Origin: Bacillota bacterium
Lineage (GTDB): Bacteria > Bacillota > Clostridia > Christensenellales > Aristaeellaceae
Reading direction: 5' to 3'
NCBI GenBank assembly: GCA_023392395.1
Contig: JAEVZE010000350.1
Location: forward strand, 1 to 7,962
DNA length: 7,962 nt
Positions 1-6,377 of this stretch are shown here, piece by piece (the first letter of the stretch is position 1; every line of letters begins with the position of its first letter). Both the position numbers and the translations under genes were made by a program. The notes beneath the pieces are model-generated. The model was not told the origin of the DNA. It made no database searches and worked only from the letters and a program-made list of their open reading frames with translations.

Positions 1-1287
1 GTCTTGAATCAGCCGGGCGGCCAGTGGAGCCGGCAAAGAGTGCATGATGGAGAGGTAGTTCAGTGGGTCGCTCCGGTCGGGCCAGCGGATCTCGCCCGCG
101 TCCCGGGCGCGAAGGAGCGAGCGCAGCGCGCCATTGACCAGCGCGACGTAGGGCTCGCGGTTCAGCGCGCGGGCCTGCTCCGCCGCCGCGTCCACCGCCG
201 CGTAGTCGGGGATCTTGTCCATCATGAGCAGCTGCGCCGCCGCGATGTGCAGGACGCACTCGATTTCCCGGTCGGGCATGCGCTCGACGAACTGCTTTAG
301 CACATGGGTCAGCTTCAACCGGTTTTCAAGGGCCGTGTAGAAGATGCTGGTGGCCAGGCGCTTGTCCATGGGATCGATGCGGCTTGCGCGCAGGTGGGCG
401 TCCAGCGCCAGCGTGGAATAGGCCCCGGAGGCCGTCACGTCCAGCAGCGCGTTCAGCGCGATGCGGCGGGCGTCGGGACCCACGGGTTTGGCGGGCTTTT
501 TCTCGGCAGGCTCGGCTTTGGGCCGGTCGGGCCTGGCCTTTGAAGGATCAAACCGGGGTTTGCCGTGATCGAACCGGGGCTTGGCGCGGCCAAACCCGGG
601 TTTCGGAAAAGCGGAGCCGGTTCTGGGATGGTCAGGCCTGCCCATCGGACGCTCTGGCCTGACGTTGGATGGAACAGGCCGGGCGGCGGGCTGATCAGGC
701 TTCGCAGCGGGTTGATCAAATACAGCCTTGGGCTGAACGGGCTTTTCAGTGGGTTGATCGAATACGGCCTTGGGCTGAGCATTGGGACGGTAGGGCCTGT
801 CCGCGGGACGGCTGGGCCTGCTCATGGGACGATTTGGCCCTGCGTTGGGGCGGTCAGGCCTGTCCGTGGGGCGGCTGGGCCTTGCGTAAGGGCGGTCAGG
901 TCCCGCGTTGGGGTGGCTGGGCCCTGCGTTGGGGCGATCAGGCCTGTCTGTGGAGCGGCTGGGCCTTGCGTAAGGGCGGTCAGGCCCCGCGTTGGGGCGG
1001 TCAGGCCTGTCCGTGGGGCGGCTGGGCCTTGCGTAAGGGCGGTTAGGCCCCGCGTTGGGGCGATCAGGCCTGTCCGCGGGGTGACTGGGCCTTTCGTTGG
1101 GGCGGTCAGGTCCCGCGGTGGGGCGGCTGGGCCTTGCGTAAGGACGGTCAGGCCCCGCGTTGGGGCGGCTGGGCCCGGATTTGGAGAAGCCCGGCGTCGC
1201 CGGACGCGCCGGGCCGCCGGTATGCCGGGGTGTTTCTTCCCGATGCGGCGGGCGAGGCCCGCGGGGTTTGTTGGGCCCTTTGTTCAT
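1..1287 (-). CDS. rsmB: RsmB, 16S rRNA m5C967 methyltransferase, N-terminal part with ~270-residue repetitive extension (partial, runs off left edge)
   Basis: Reading the minus strand from ATG 1287 gives 429 codons without a stop, still open at base 1. Residues ~271-429 resemble the NusB-like domain at the front of RsmB (Sun/Fmu): it begins PDARRIALNALLDV, followed by MDKRLATSIFYTALENR, then IPDYAAVDAAAEQAR, ALVNGALRSLLR and a closing SIMHSLPAPLAARLIQD. The SAM-binding methyltransferase domain with its catalytic cysteines would lie beyond the left edge. In the family this cytoplasmic enzyme makes m5C967 (E. coli numbering) in 16S rRNA. Residues 1-270 are not part of the usual protein, which starts close to the NusB domain. 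They are Pro/Arg-rich, heptad-repetitive and presumably disordered. The start is chosen because ATG overlaps the fmt stop as ATGA and has GGAG seven bases upstream. Internal Met155, Met215 and GTG269 have no good Shine-Dalgarno. Gene identity is secure; the function of the extension is unknown. Confidence 0.9.
   Translation of the reverse strand, partial: MNKGPNKPRGPRPPHREETPRHTGGPARPATPGFSKSGPSRPNAGPDRPYARPSRPTAGPDRPNERPSHPADRPDRPNAGPNRPYARPSRPTDRPDRPNAGPDRPYARPSRSTDRPDRPNAGPSHPNAGPDRPYARPSRPTDRPDRPNAGPNRPMSRPSRPADRPYRPNAQPKAVFDQPTEKPVQPKAVFDQPAAKPDQPAARPVPSNVRPERPMGRPDHPRTGSAFPKPGFGRAKPRFDHGKPRFDPSKARPDRPKAEPAEKKPAKPVGPDARRIALNALLDVTASGAYSTLALDAHLRASRIDPMDKRLATSIFYTALENRLKLTHVLKQFVERMPDREIECVLHIAAAQLLMMDKIPDYAAVDAAAEQARALNREPYVALVNGALRSLLRARDAGEIRWPDRSDPLNYLSIMHSLPAPLAARLIQD
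541..603 (-). repeat. 21-bp coding repeat, three heptads of KPxFxxx type in the RsmB extension
   Basis: Residues 229-249 read KPGFGRA, KPRFDHG, KPRFDPS, three seven-residue units with Lys-Pro at the front and Phe at position 4. Lysine continues every seventh residue at 250, 257 and 264, up to the NusB-like domain at ~271, although the rest of those last units has diverged. It is the third and most domain-proximal repeat family in the extension. Confidence 0.75.
688..771 (-). repeat. 42-bp direct repeat, two copies (14-residue unit) in the RsmB extension
   Basis: Residues 173-186 and 187-200 are two copies of a 14-residue unit that starts KAVFDQP and continues with TEKPVQP in the first and AAKPDQP in the second. 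The copies (730-771 and 688-729) match at 35 of 42 bases by hand comparison. The unit is two heptads long and keeps the proline spacing of the array preceding it in the protein, but the residues differ (Phe, Val, Gln, Lys instead of Arg, Asn, Tyr), so it is a distinct sub-family of the same seven-residue design. Confidence 0.85.
769..1167 (-). repeat. Tandem 21-bp/63-bp coding repeat, 19 heptads in the RsmB extension
   Basis: Residues 41-173 of RsmB split into 19 consecutive seven-residue units of the form R/H-P-x-x-x-P-x. Three types recur in order, RPNAGPD, RPYARPS and RPTDRPD, giving a 21-residue (63-bp) higher-order unit. The two best adjacent copies, 937-999 and 1000-1062, differ at 4 of 63 bases by direct comparison. 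853-915 differs from 1000-1062 at 3 of 63. An extra heptad (RPNAGPS next to HPNAGPD, residues 118-131) breaks the triad pattern by one unit without disturbing the seven-residue phase, as expected from slippage or unequal recombination. Hand count for the 133 residues: 37 Pro, 28 Arg, 14 Asp/Glu, 5 Tyr. No spacer sequences are present. Confidence 0.93.
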
Positions 1288-2228
1288 GATTGCACTCCAT
1301 TCAATCGGAGGCCGACCGGCAGCGTCTTGCCTGCCAGATAGGCCTTTGCGGTCATGGGTTTTCCGCCCGGAGTCTGCATTTCCAGCACTTCCACCGCGCC
1401 GCCGCCGCAGGCGACGACGAGGCCCTTCTTCGCGCTGGCTTCAACGATCTCGCCGGGCGAGGCCGCGCGCTCGAGCGGTACCGGCCTCGCCTTATGGATC
1501 TTGAGCGCGCCTTCCGGCATGAGCGCGTACGCGCCCGGCCAGGGGTTGAGCCCGCGGACGAGGTTTGCGACCCGCTCCGGGCCTAACGCAAAGTCGATCT
1601 GCCCCATCTCCTTTTTGAGCATGGGGAAGTAGGACGCGCGGGAGGCGTCCTGCGGGGTCCTCGGGCAGGCGCCCGCTTCGATTTTCATAAGCGTCTCAAT
1701 CAACAGCGCCGCCCCGATTTCGGACAGACGGGCGAGCAGCTGCCCGGCGGTTTCCTCCGGGGCAATGCCCGTTTCCCGCTGCAGGAGGATGTCGCCGGTG
1801 TCGATGCCCTTGTCGGTCATCATGGTGGTGACGCCTGTCTTGGTTTCGCCCTCGATCAGGCACCAGTTGACCGGCGCCGCGCCGCGGTAGGCGGGCAAGA
1901 GCGACGCGTGCACGTTGACGGTGCCAATCTTCGGGATATCCAGCACCTTCTGGGACAGAATCTGCCCGAAGGCGGCGGTCACGCACAGGTCGGGCGCGAG
2001 TTCTTCCAGCGCGGCGATGCCTTCATCGCTGCGGATCTTCTGGAATTGAAAGACCGGCACGTCCGCAAGGAGCGCCTCGAGCTTCACCGGACAGGCCGCG
2101 AGCTTGTGGCCGCGCCCCGCCGGGCGGTCGGGCTGCGTGAACGCGCCCACGACATGAAAGCCGTGCGCGGTCAGCGCACGGAAAGAGGGCACCGCGAATT
2201 CCGGCGTGCCCATGAATACGATGCGCAT
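1284..2228 (-). CDS. fmt: Methionyl-tRNA formyltransferase
   Basis: Transfers the formyl group of 10-formyl-tetrahydrofolate to the amino group of Met-tRNA(fMet), making the bacterial initiator tRNA. With the start at ATG 2228 the protein has 314 residues, normal for the family. It begins MRIVFMGTPEFAVPS, the canonical N-terminus. The formyltransferase signature NVHASLLPAYRG spans residues 105-116 (catalytic Asn105 and His107, SLLP loop 109-112). GIDTGDIL at 141-148 carries the catalytic Asp143. The C-terminal tRNA-binding domain follows from ~205, with NPWPGAYA near 228. An in-frame GTG at 2243 would add five residues and overlap def by 14 bases. I prefer 2228 because it matches the family start and leaves one base after the def TGA. 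Neither start has a strong Shine-Dalgarno, so coupling to def translation is likely. It overlaps rsmB by four bases. Confidence 0.97.
   Translation of the reverse strand: MRIVFMGTPEFAVPSFRALTAHGFHVVGAFTQPDRPAGRGHKLAACPVKLEALLADVPVFQFQKIRSDEGIAALEELAPDLCVTAAFGQILSQKVLDIPKIGTVNVHASLLPAYRGAAPVNWCLIEGETKTGVTTMMTDKGIDTGDILLQRETGIAPEETAGQLLARLSEIGAALLIETLMKIEAGACPRTPQDASRASYFPMLKKEMGQIDFALGPERVANLVRGLNPWPGAYALMPEGALKIHKARPVPLERAASPGEIVEASAKKGLVVACGGGAVEVLEMQTPGGKPMTAKAYLAGKTLPVGLRLNGVQS
1295..1298 (-). promoter_or_regulatory. Shine-Dalgarno of rsmB (decides the start)
   Basis: GGAG on the minus strand, inside the 3' end of fmt, ends seven bases before ATG 1287, whose first bases form the ATGA overlap with the fmt stop. 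This supports initiation at 1287, and so translation of the repetitive extension, rather than a start near the NusB-like domain. Moderately strong core, good spacing. Confidence 0.6.
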
Positions 2229-2229
2229 A

Positions 2230-2721
2230 TCAGACTTCGTCACGGTCTTCGTCGTCCTCGTCGTTCAGCTCGTCGGTTACGTCCTCGATCATCTTGTCAA
2301 CGTAGAGGATGCCGTCCAGGTGGTCCAGTTCGTGGGAGACGGCGATGGCCAGAAAGCCCTCGCCGGTCAGCTCAAAGGGGTCGCCATTGCGGTCCTGGGC
2401 GCGCACCACGACCTTCTGGGGCCGTTTTACGGTGCAGCGGCGGCCGGGGATGGACAGGCAGCCCTCCGGGTTGATCTGTTCGCCCTCCGCGCTGATGATT
2501 TCCGGGTTGATCAGTTCGATGATCCCGTCGCCCACATCGATCACCACGATGCGGCGCAGGATGCCCACCTGCGGCGCGGCGAGCCCTGCGCCCTCCGCGT
2601 CGTACATGGTTTGGGCCATGTCGTCCAGCAGCGTATGGATGCGCTTGTCGAACACTTCGACCGGCCGAGCCTTGCGGCGCAGCGTTTCGTCGCCAATGCG
2701 CAGGATTTTTCTGACAGCCAT
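2230..2721 (-). CDS. def: Peptide deformylase
   Basis: Removes the N-formyl group from the initiator methionine of nascent proteins at the ribosome exit, undoing the modification set up by Fmt, its neighbour. The 163-residue protein carries all three family motifs: GAGLAAPQ at 44-51, EGCLS at 86-90 and HELDH at 130-134. Cys88, His130 and His134 are the metal ligands and Glu131 the catalytic base. The length is usual, except that the C-terminus ends in a strongly acidic tail (residues 146-163, 12 of 18 Asp/Glu). The start at 2721 follows AGGAGGT with good spacing, the best ribosome binding site of the interior genes. It sits in the largest internal gap (31 bases after priA), so def can be initiated independently. 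Confidence 0.98.
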   Translation of the reverse strand: MAVRKILRIGDETLRRKARPVEVFDKRIHTLLDDMAQTMYDAEGAGLAAPQVGILRRIVVIDVGDGIIELINPEIISAEGEQINPEGCLSIPGRRCTVKRPQKVVVRAQDRNGDPFELTGEGFLAIAVSHELDHLDGILYVDKMIEDVTDELNDEDDEDRDEV

Positions 2722-2726
2722 ATTGA

Positions 2727-2733
2727 CCTCCTA
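2727..2733 (-). promoter_or_regulatory. Strong Shine-Dalgarno of def
   Basis: AGGAGGT on the minus strand lies four bases before ATG 2721. It occupies the 31-base priA-def gap (2722-2752), in which I see no terminator hairpin or promoter. An out-of-frame ATG at 2753, overlapping the priA stop, lacks this spacing. Confidence 0.7.
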
Positions 2734-2752
2734 GTGATTGGAACCTCCGCCA

Positions 2753-4978
2753 TTATATCATGTTGGAGGGATTGATTTCCAGTTCGACGGCCACGCCCTG
2801 CGGCGGGTCCAATGAAAGCGAACGCATTTTCTCCAAAATTTCATCCGCCGGACCGGGCACGAAGAGCTTCACGAACACCTGCCACCGGGCTTCGCCGCGG
2901 AGGAGCTTGATCGCAGCCTCCCGCGCGTGCCGGTACAATACGCCCTTTTCCAGACCGGTTTCGGTGAGCCAGCCCGCGAGTTCCTCATCCAACCTCAGCG
3001 CGGTTTCCCGCGCGGCCGCTTCGTCCTTCGCGGTCACCACCAGCCGGGCCAGTAGCGTAAAGGGCGGGTACAGCGCCCGTCGACGCAGCTTCACTTCCTG
3101 CTCGTAGAAGGCCCGGTAATCCTGCCTTGCGGCGAGCTTGACGACGTAGTGATCGGGCTGGTAGGTCTGCACGACCACGCGGCCCGGATCCTTGGCGCGG
3201 CCCGCGCGGCCGGATACCTGGGTGATCAGCTGGAATGTGCGCTCCGCCGAGCGGTAGTCGGGCAGGTTCAGCGCCATGTCGGCGGCCACCACGCCCACCA
3301 GCGTCACATTGGGGAAGTCCAGGCCTTTGGCAATCATCTGGGTGCCGATCAGGATGTCGGCCTCGCCCCTTCTGAACGCGCCCAGCAGCTTTTCGTGGGC
3401 GTCCCGGCCCCTGGTGGTGTCCATGTCCATGCGCAGGATCCTTGCGTCCGGGAACATTTTCTGGGTTTCTTCCGCCACCTTCTGGGTGCCCGCGCCGAAA
3501 AAGCGGATCGACGGGCTGCCGCAGGCGGGGCAGGTATTGGGCGGCCTTCGGGTCGCGCCGCAGTAGTGGCAGCGCATCAGGCCGTCCGACTGGTGGTAGG
3601 TCATCGACACGTCGCAGGCGTCGCACTTCTCCACATGGCCGCAGGCACGGCAGCTGACGAACGTCGCGTAGCCGCGGCGGTTCAGGAACAGGATCGCCTG
3701 ATGGCCGCGGGCCAGGCAGTCGGAGAGCGCGTCCTGAAGCTTGGCCGAGAAGATCGAGCGGTTGCCCTTGGTGAATTCCTGGCTCATGTCCACGATCTCG
3801 ACCTCCGGGAGCCTGCTCCCGGGGATGCGGTCGGGCAGATCGATCAGCTCCAGCGCGTTCTGAGGCTTGACCCCCGGCCGGGTGCGCATGAAGCTGGCGA
3901 TGGAGGGCGTCGCGCTGCCCAGCACCAGCACCGCCTGCGCCTGCGAGCTTCGGAAGCGCGCCACGTCCCGCGCGTCGTAGCAGGGGTGGCGGTCGGACTG
4001 GTAGGTGTGCTCGTGTTCCTCGTCCACCACGATCAGCCCCAGGTTTTCAAGGGGCGCGAACACCGCCGAGCGGGGGCCGATGGCCACCTTCGCGCGGCCG
4101 GTGCGTAAGCGCCGCCACTCATCGTAGCGCTCGCCCGGCGTCAGCGAGGAATGCAGTACCGCCGCGTCCGCTCCGAAGCGGGCGCGGAACCAGTCCACCA
4201 TCTGCGGCGTCAGCGCGATCTCGGGCACCAGCACAATCGCCGTCTTGCCGGCGTTCAGCGCGTGTTTTACCGCGCGGATGTAGACCTCCGTCTTGCCGCT
4301 GCCGGTGACGCCGAGGAGTAAAAACCGCCCGCCGCCCGAGTCCATCGCGGAGATGATGCGCTCCGCCGCAGACCGCTGGGCCTTGGTCAGTTCCGGGGCC
4401 ACGGCGCGCGCGCCATCCGACGCGCGGTAGGGCGTACGCAGCGATTCCTGCTGCTCCAGTTGAACGATTCCCGCCGCCTCCAGCGCCCTCAGCGCCTCTC
4501 GATTTAGCTCGGTCGCGGGCAGCGGGCCGCCTTTCAGACGCTCGATGGCTTCCACCTGCCGCTTGGCGCGCTTGCGGGCGGCAAGGGCCTCGTCCACCGC
4601 TGTACCTTCGATGATAAGACGCGCGTATTGCACCGTCTTTTCATGGACGCGCTCGCCCCGAAGCTGGGACGGGATCAAAAGCCTCAGCGCGGCAGCCATC
4701 GTCGAATGACAGGTGGTCTTGAGCCACTTGGCCAGGTCGATTGACCCAGGTTGCAGCAGCGGGTAATCCTCGATGGGGCGGATGACGTCCCGGATCTTGT
4801 CCTCGGGAAGGTCCGGCGCGTCCGTCAGCTCGATCACCCAGCCTTCGAGCTTGCGGGGCCCGAAGGGCACCAGCGCCCGCTGACCGGGGGAGAGCGTCAT
4901 GCCCTCCGGCAGCCGGTAGGTGAACAGCCTGTCCACATCGCCCGACGCCAGGTCCACGATCACCCGGCAGTATTGCAT
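2753..4978 (-). CDS. priA: Primosomal protein N', replication restart helicase PriA
   Basis: A 3'-to-5' superfamily 2 DNA helicase that recognises stalled or collapsed forks and reloads the replicative helicase. The 741-residue protein is of normal length. Residues ~1-105 form the 3'-DNA-end binding domain (opening MQYCRVIVDLAS, with DRLFTYRLPEG). Walker A GVTGSGKT is at 223-230, the Walker B DEEH box at 319-322, motif III GSATPS at 354-359, LNRRGY at 432-437, GTQMIAKGLD near 545-554 and motif VI QVSGRAGR at 587-594. All eight zinc-binding cysteines are present in four pairs: 443/446, 452/455, 470/473 and 483/486. The start at 4978 fits the family N-terminus but has only a weak Shine-Dalgarno. 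It overlaps the coaBC end by 19 bases, which suggests translational coupling. No motif is missing, so it should be active. Confidence 0.98.
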   Translation of the reverse strand: MQYCRVIVDLASGDVDRLFTYRLPEGMTLSPGQRALVPFGPRKLEGWVIELTDAPDLPEDKIRDVIRPIEDYPLLQPGSIDLAKWLKTTCHSTMAAALRLLIPSQLRGERVHEKTVQYARLIIEGTAVDEALAARKRAKRQVEAIERLKGGPLPATELNREALRALEAAGIVQLEQQESLRTPYRASDGARAVAPELTKAQRSAAERIISAMDSGGGRFLLLGVTGSGKTEVYIRAVKHALNAGKTAIVLVPEIALTPQMVDWFRARFGADAAVLHSSLTPGERYDEWRRLRTGRAKVAIGPRSAVFAPLENLGLIVVDEEHEHTYQSDRHPCYDARDVARFRSSQAQAVLVLGSATPSIASFMRTRPGVKPQNALELIDLPDRIPGSRLPEVEIVDMSQEFTKGNRSIFSAKLQDALSDCLARGHQAILFLNRRGYATFVSCRACGHVEKCDACDVSMTYHQSDGLMRCHYCGATRRPPNTCPACGSPSIRFFGAGTQKVAEETQKMFPDARILRMDMDTTRGRDAHEKLLGAFRRGEADILIGTQMIAKGLDFPNVTLVGVVAADMALNLPDYRSAERTFQLITQVSGRAGRAKDPGRVVVQTYQPDHYVVKLAARQDYRAFYEQEVKLRRRALYPPFTLLARLVVTAKDEAAARETALRLDEELAGWLTETGLEKGVLYRHAREAAIKLLRGEARWQVFVKLFVPGPADEILEKMRSLSLDPPQGVAVELEINPSNMI

Positions 4979-6156
4979 AAAAGGAGCACCCGGTCCAGGA
5001 TGCGGTCCGCCGTCTCCCGCTTGGAAAGCATCGGGAGTGCTTCCTCGCCCATTCGATCAATCAGGGTCACGATGTTGGTGGAAACATCGAAGCCCGCGCC
5101 AGGTTTCGTCACGTCGTTCAATACGATCAGGTCGGCGTTTTTCTTCACCCGCTTCTCGCGGGCGTTTTCGATTTGTTCGCCGGTTTCGGCGGCGAAGGCC
5201 ACCAGCACCTGACCGGGGGACTTCATCTGCCCCAGTTCCCTGGCGATGTCCGGGTTTTCCACGAGGGTCAGCGAAAGTGCCTCGCCGGTCTTCTTGATCT
5301 TGCCCGCGCTGGGGTTCTCCACCCGGTAATCGGCGGGCGCGGCGGCCTGAAGCACCACGTCATAGCCCGGCGCGCGGGAGACCACTGCATCGTGAAGCTC
5401 CCGCGTGGTCTCGATCCGGACCACCTCGACGCCGGAGGGCGCCGCGATTGAAACCGGGCCCAGCACCAGCGTGACGAACGCGCCGCGGTCCCTCACGGCC
5501 TCCGCCAGCGCAATGCCCATTCGGCCGCTGGAGCGGTTGGTCAGAAAGCGCACTGGATCCACCGCTTCCCGCGTAGGCCCGGCGGTAATCAGCACCTTTT
5601 TCCCTTTGAAATCCCGCCGGGGGTTCAAAATGTCCTCCAGCGCGGACAGGATGTCCTTCGGCTCGGTCATGCGGCCCACGTCGTCGTCCCCGCAGGCGAG
5701 AAGCCCGCTCTCCGGCCCGATCACATGGACGCCGCGCTCTCGGAGCAGCGCCATGTTGGCCTGATTGGCGGAGCTATTCCACATGGCGGTATTCATCGCG
5801 GGCGCGACGGCGATGGGGGCGGGCATCGCGACGGCGACGGTGGACAGAAGGTCGTCCGCGATGCCGTGCGCGATCTTGGCCAGGATGTTGGTGGTGGCGG
5901 GCGCGATCAAGAGGATGTTCGCCCACTTGGCCAGAGAGATATGCTCGATCTCCCAGGCGTGGTCGAACAGGTCCACGCTGGCACGGTTGCCGCTCAAGGT
6001 CTCAAACGTCTGGGGGGACACGAACTCGGTCGCGCTTTTCGTCATGACGACTCGGACCTGCGCGCCAGCCTTCTTCAAAAGGCTGGTCAGTTCGCAGGCC
6101 TTGTAGGCGGCGATGCCGCCCGAGACGCCCAGTGCGACGCGATAGTCCTCCAGCAT
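4960..6156 (-). CDS. coaBC: Bifunctional phosphopantothenoylcysteine decarboxylase / phosphopantothenate-cysteine ligase
   Basis: Carries out two consecutive steps of coenzyme A synthesis: the CoaB domain joins cysteine to 4'-phosphopantothenate using CTP, and the FMN-dependent CoaC domain decarboxylates the product to 4'-phosphopantetheine. The 398 residues are typical of the fused enzyme. CoaC, residues ~1-180, has GVSGGIAAYK at 10-19, the catalytic His72 in IEHISLA, the substrate-binding PAMNTAMW at 119-126 and the flap cysteine Cys155 in GLLACGDDDVGRM. CoaB follows, with KVLITAGPTREAVDPVRF, then NRSSGRMG, AAAPADYRV, KIKK and ADLIVLNDV. The start at 6156 shares one base with the rpoZ stop (TGATG). 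The nearest Shine-Dalgarno, AGGAGGAGGT, lies inside rpoZ with a rather long 13-base gap. Confidence 0.98.
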   Translation of the reverse strand: MLEDYRVALGVSGGIAAYKACELTSLLKKAGAQVRVVMTKSATEFVSPQTFETLSGNRASVDLFDHAWEIEHISLAKWANILLIAPATTNILAKIAHGIADDLLSTVAVAMPAPIAVAPAMNTAMWNSSANQANMALLRERGVHVIGPESGLLACGDDDVGRMTEPKDILSALEDILNPRRDFKGKKVLITAGPTREAVDPVRFLTNRSSGRMGIALAEAVRDRGAFVTLVLGPVSIAAPSGVEVVRIETTRELHDAVVSRAPGYDVVLQAAAPADYRVENPSAGKIKKTGEALSLTLVENPDIARELGQMKSPGQVLVAFAAETGEQIENAREKRVKKNADLIVLNDVTKPGAGFDVSTNIVTLIDRMGEEALPMLSKRETADRILDRVLLLCNTAG

Positions 6157-6371
6157 CAGCGTGCGTCGACCTCCTCCTGATTTCGGGTGTAGGAAATCAG
6201 GCCGCGGCTGACTTCTTCGATGGCGATGGACAGCGGCTTGATTTCCCGGGTATCGATCATCGCCTGCGCGCCGCCGACGATTTCCCGGGCGCGCTTGGAC
6301 GCGATCACCGCCAGTGTGTAGCGGCAGTCCACCTTTTCCAGCAGTTCTCCGATGGGCGGTTCGATCATCAT
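6156..6371 (-). CDS. rpoZ: RNA polymerase omega subunit
   Basis: The small subunit that helps fold and assemble the beta' subunit of RNA polymerase. The 71-residue product has the short omega layout: IEPPIGELLEKVDCRYTL near the front (residues 3-20), the basic helix ASKRAREI at 24-31, and KPLSIAIEEVSRGLI at 45-59, the counterpart of the KPVxxAxEEI segment of omegas. Translation probably starts at the first of two adjacent ATGs (6371), nine bases after GGAGG. The second, at 6368, would be twelve bases away. The Shine-Dalgarno overlaps the last bases of gmk and only six bases separate the genes. Its 3' end carries the coaBC ribosome binding site. Confidence 0.95.
   Translation of the reverse strand: MMIEPPIGELLEKVDCRYTLAVIASKRAREIVGGAQAMIDTREIKPLSIAIEEVSRGLISYTRNQEEVDAR
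6169..6178 (-). promoter_or_regulatory. Unusually distant Shine-Dalgarno of coaBC inside rpoZ
   Basis: AGGAGGAGGT on the minus strand, which also codes for the Glu-Glu-Val near the omega C-terminus, ends about 13 bases from the coaBC ATG at 6156. The match to the anti-Shine-Dalgarno is near perfect but the spacing is longer than the usual 5-10. I see no better start codon in frame, so 6156 stands, probably helped by reinitiation at the TGATG junction. Confidence 0.5.
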
Positions 6372-6377
6372 GGGGGT

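Noticed and set aside
541..1167. CRISPR-like regularly spaced repeats
   Set aside because: The period is 21 and 63 bp with no unique spacers, all units are multiples of three and the region is one open coding frame joined to a NusB-like domain.
841..1167. G-quadruplex potential of the G-rich plus strand (recurrent GGGG and GGG runs)
   Set aside because: Runs of three or more G are mostly separated by loops of 9 to 17 bases, with only occasional 5-base loops, so canonical four-tract quadruplexes are not met. The runs follow from Pro codons on the other strand.
565..1341. Plus-strand 258-codon open frame rich in Val, Gly, Pro and Arg repeats, and the 125-codon frame at 669-1046
   Set aside because: It lies exactly antisense, codon on codon, to the RsmB extension and fmt end. 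Its repeats are the complement of the RsmB heptads and it stays open because Leu-TTA/CTA and Ser-TCA codons are absent opposite. It matches no family and crosses the rsmB/fmt junction.
2229..2243. GTG at 2243 as the fmt start
   Set aside because: It would add five residues in front of the canonical MRIVFMGTPEF start and has no better Shine-Dalgarno than ATG 2228.
2722..2752. Terminator or internal promoter between priA and def
   Set aside because: The 31 bases show no stable hairpin with a T-run and no convincing -35/-10 pair; the def ribosome binding site is all I can support.
2541..2753. Minus-strand 70-codon frame starting at an ATG that overlaps the priA stop
   Set aside because: It runs out of frame through the conserved N-terminal half of def, has no family resemblance and the strong Shine-Dalgarno serves def at 2721.
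3149..4108. Plus-strand 319-codon open frame
   Set aside because: Fully antisense to the conserved helicase and zinc motifs of priA; a GC-rich shadow with no family resemblance.
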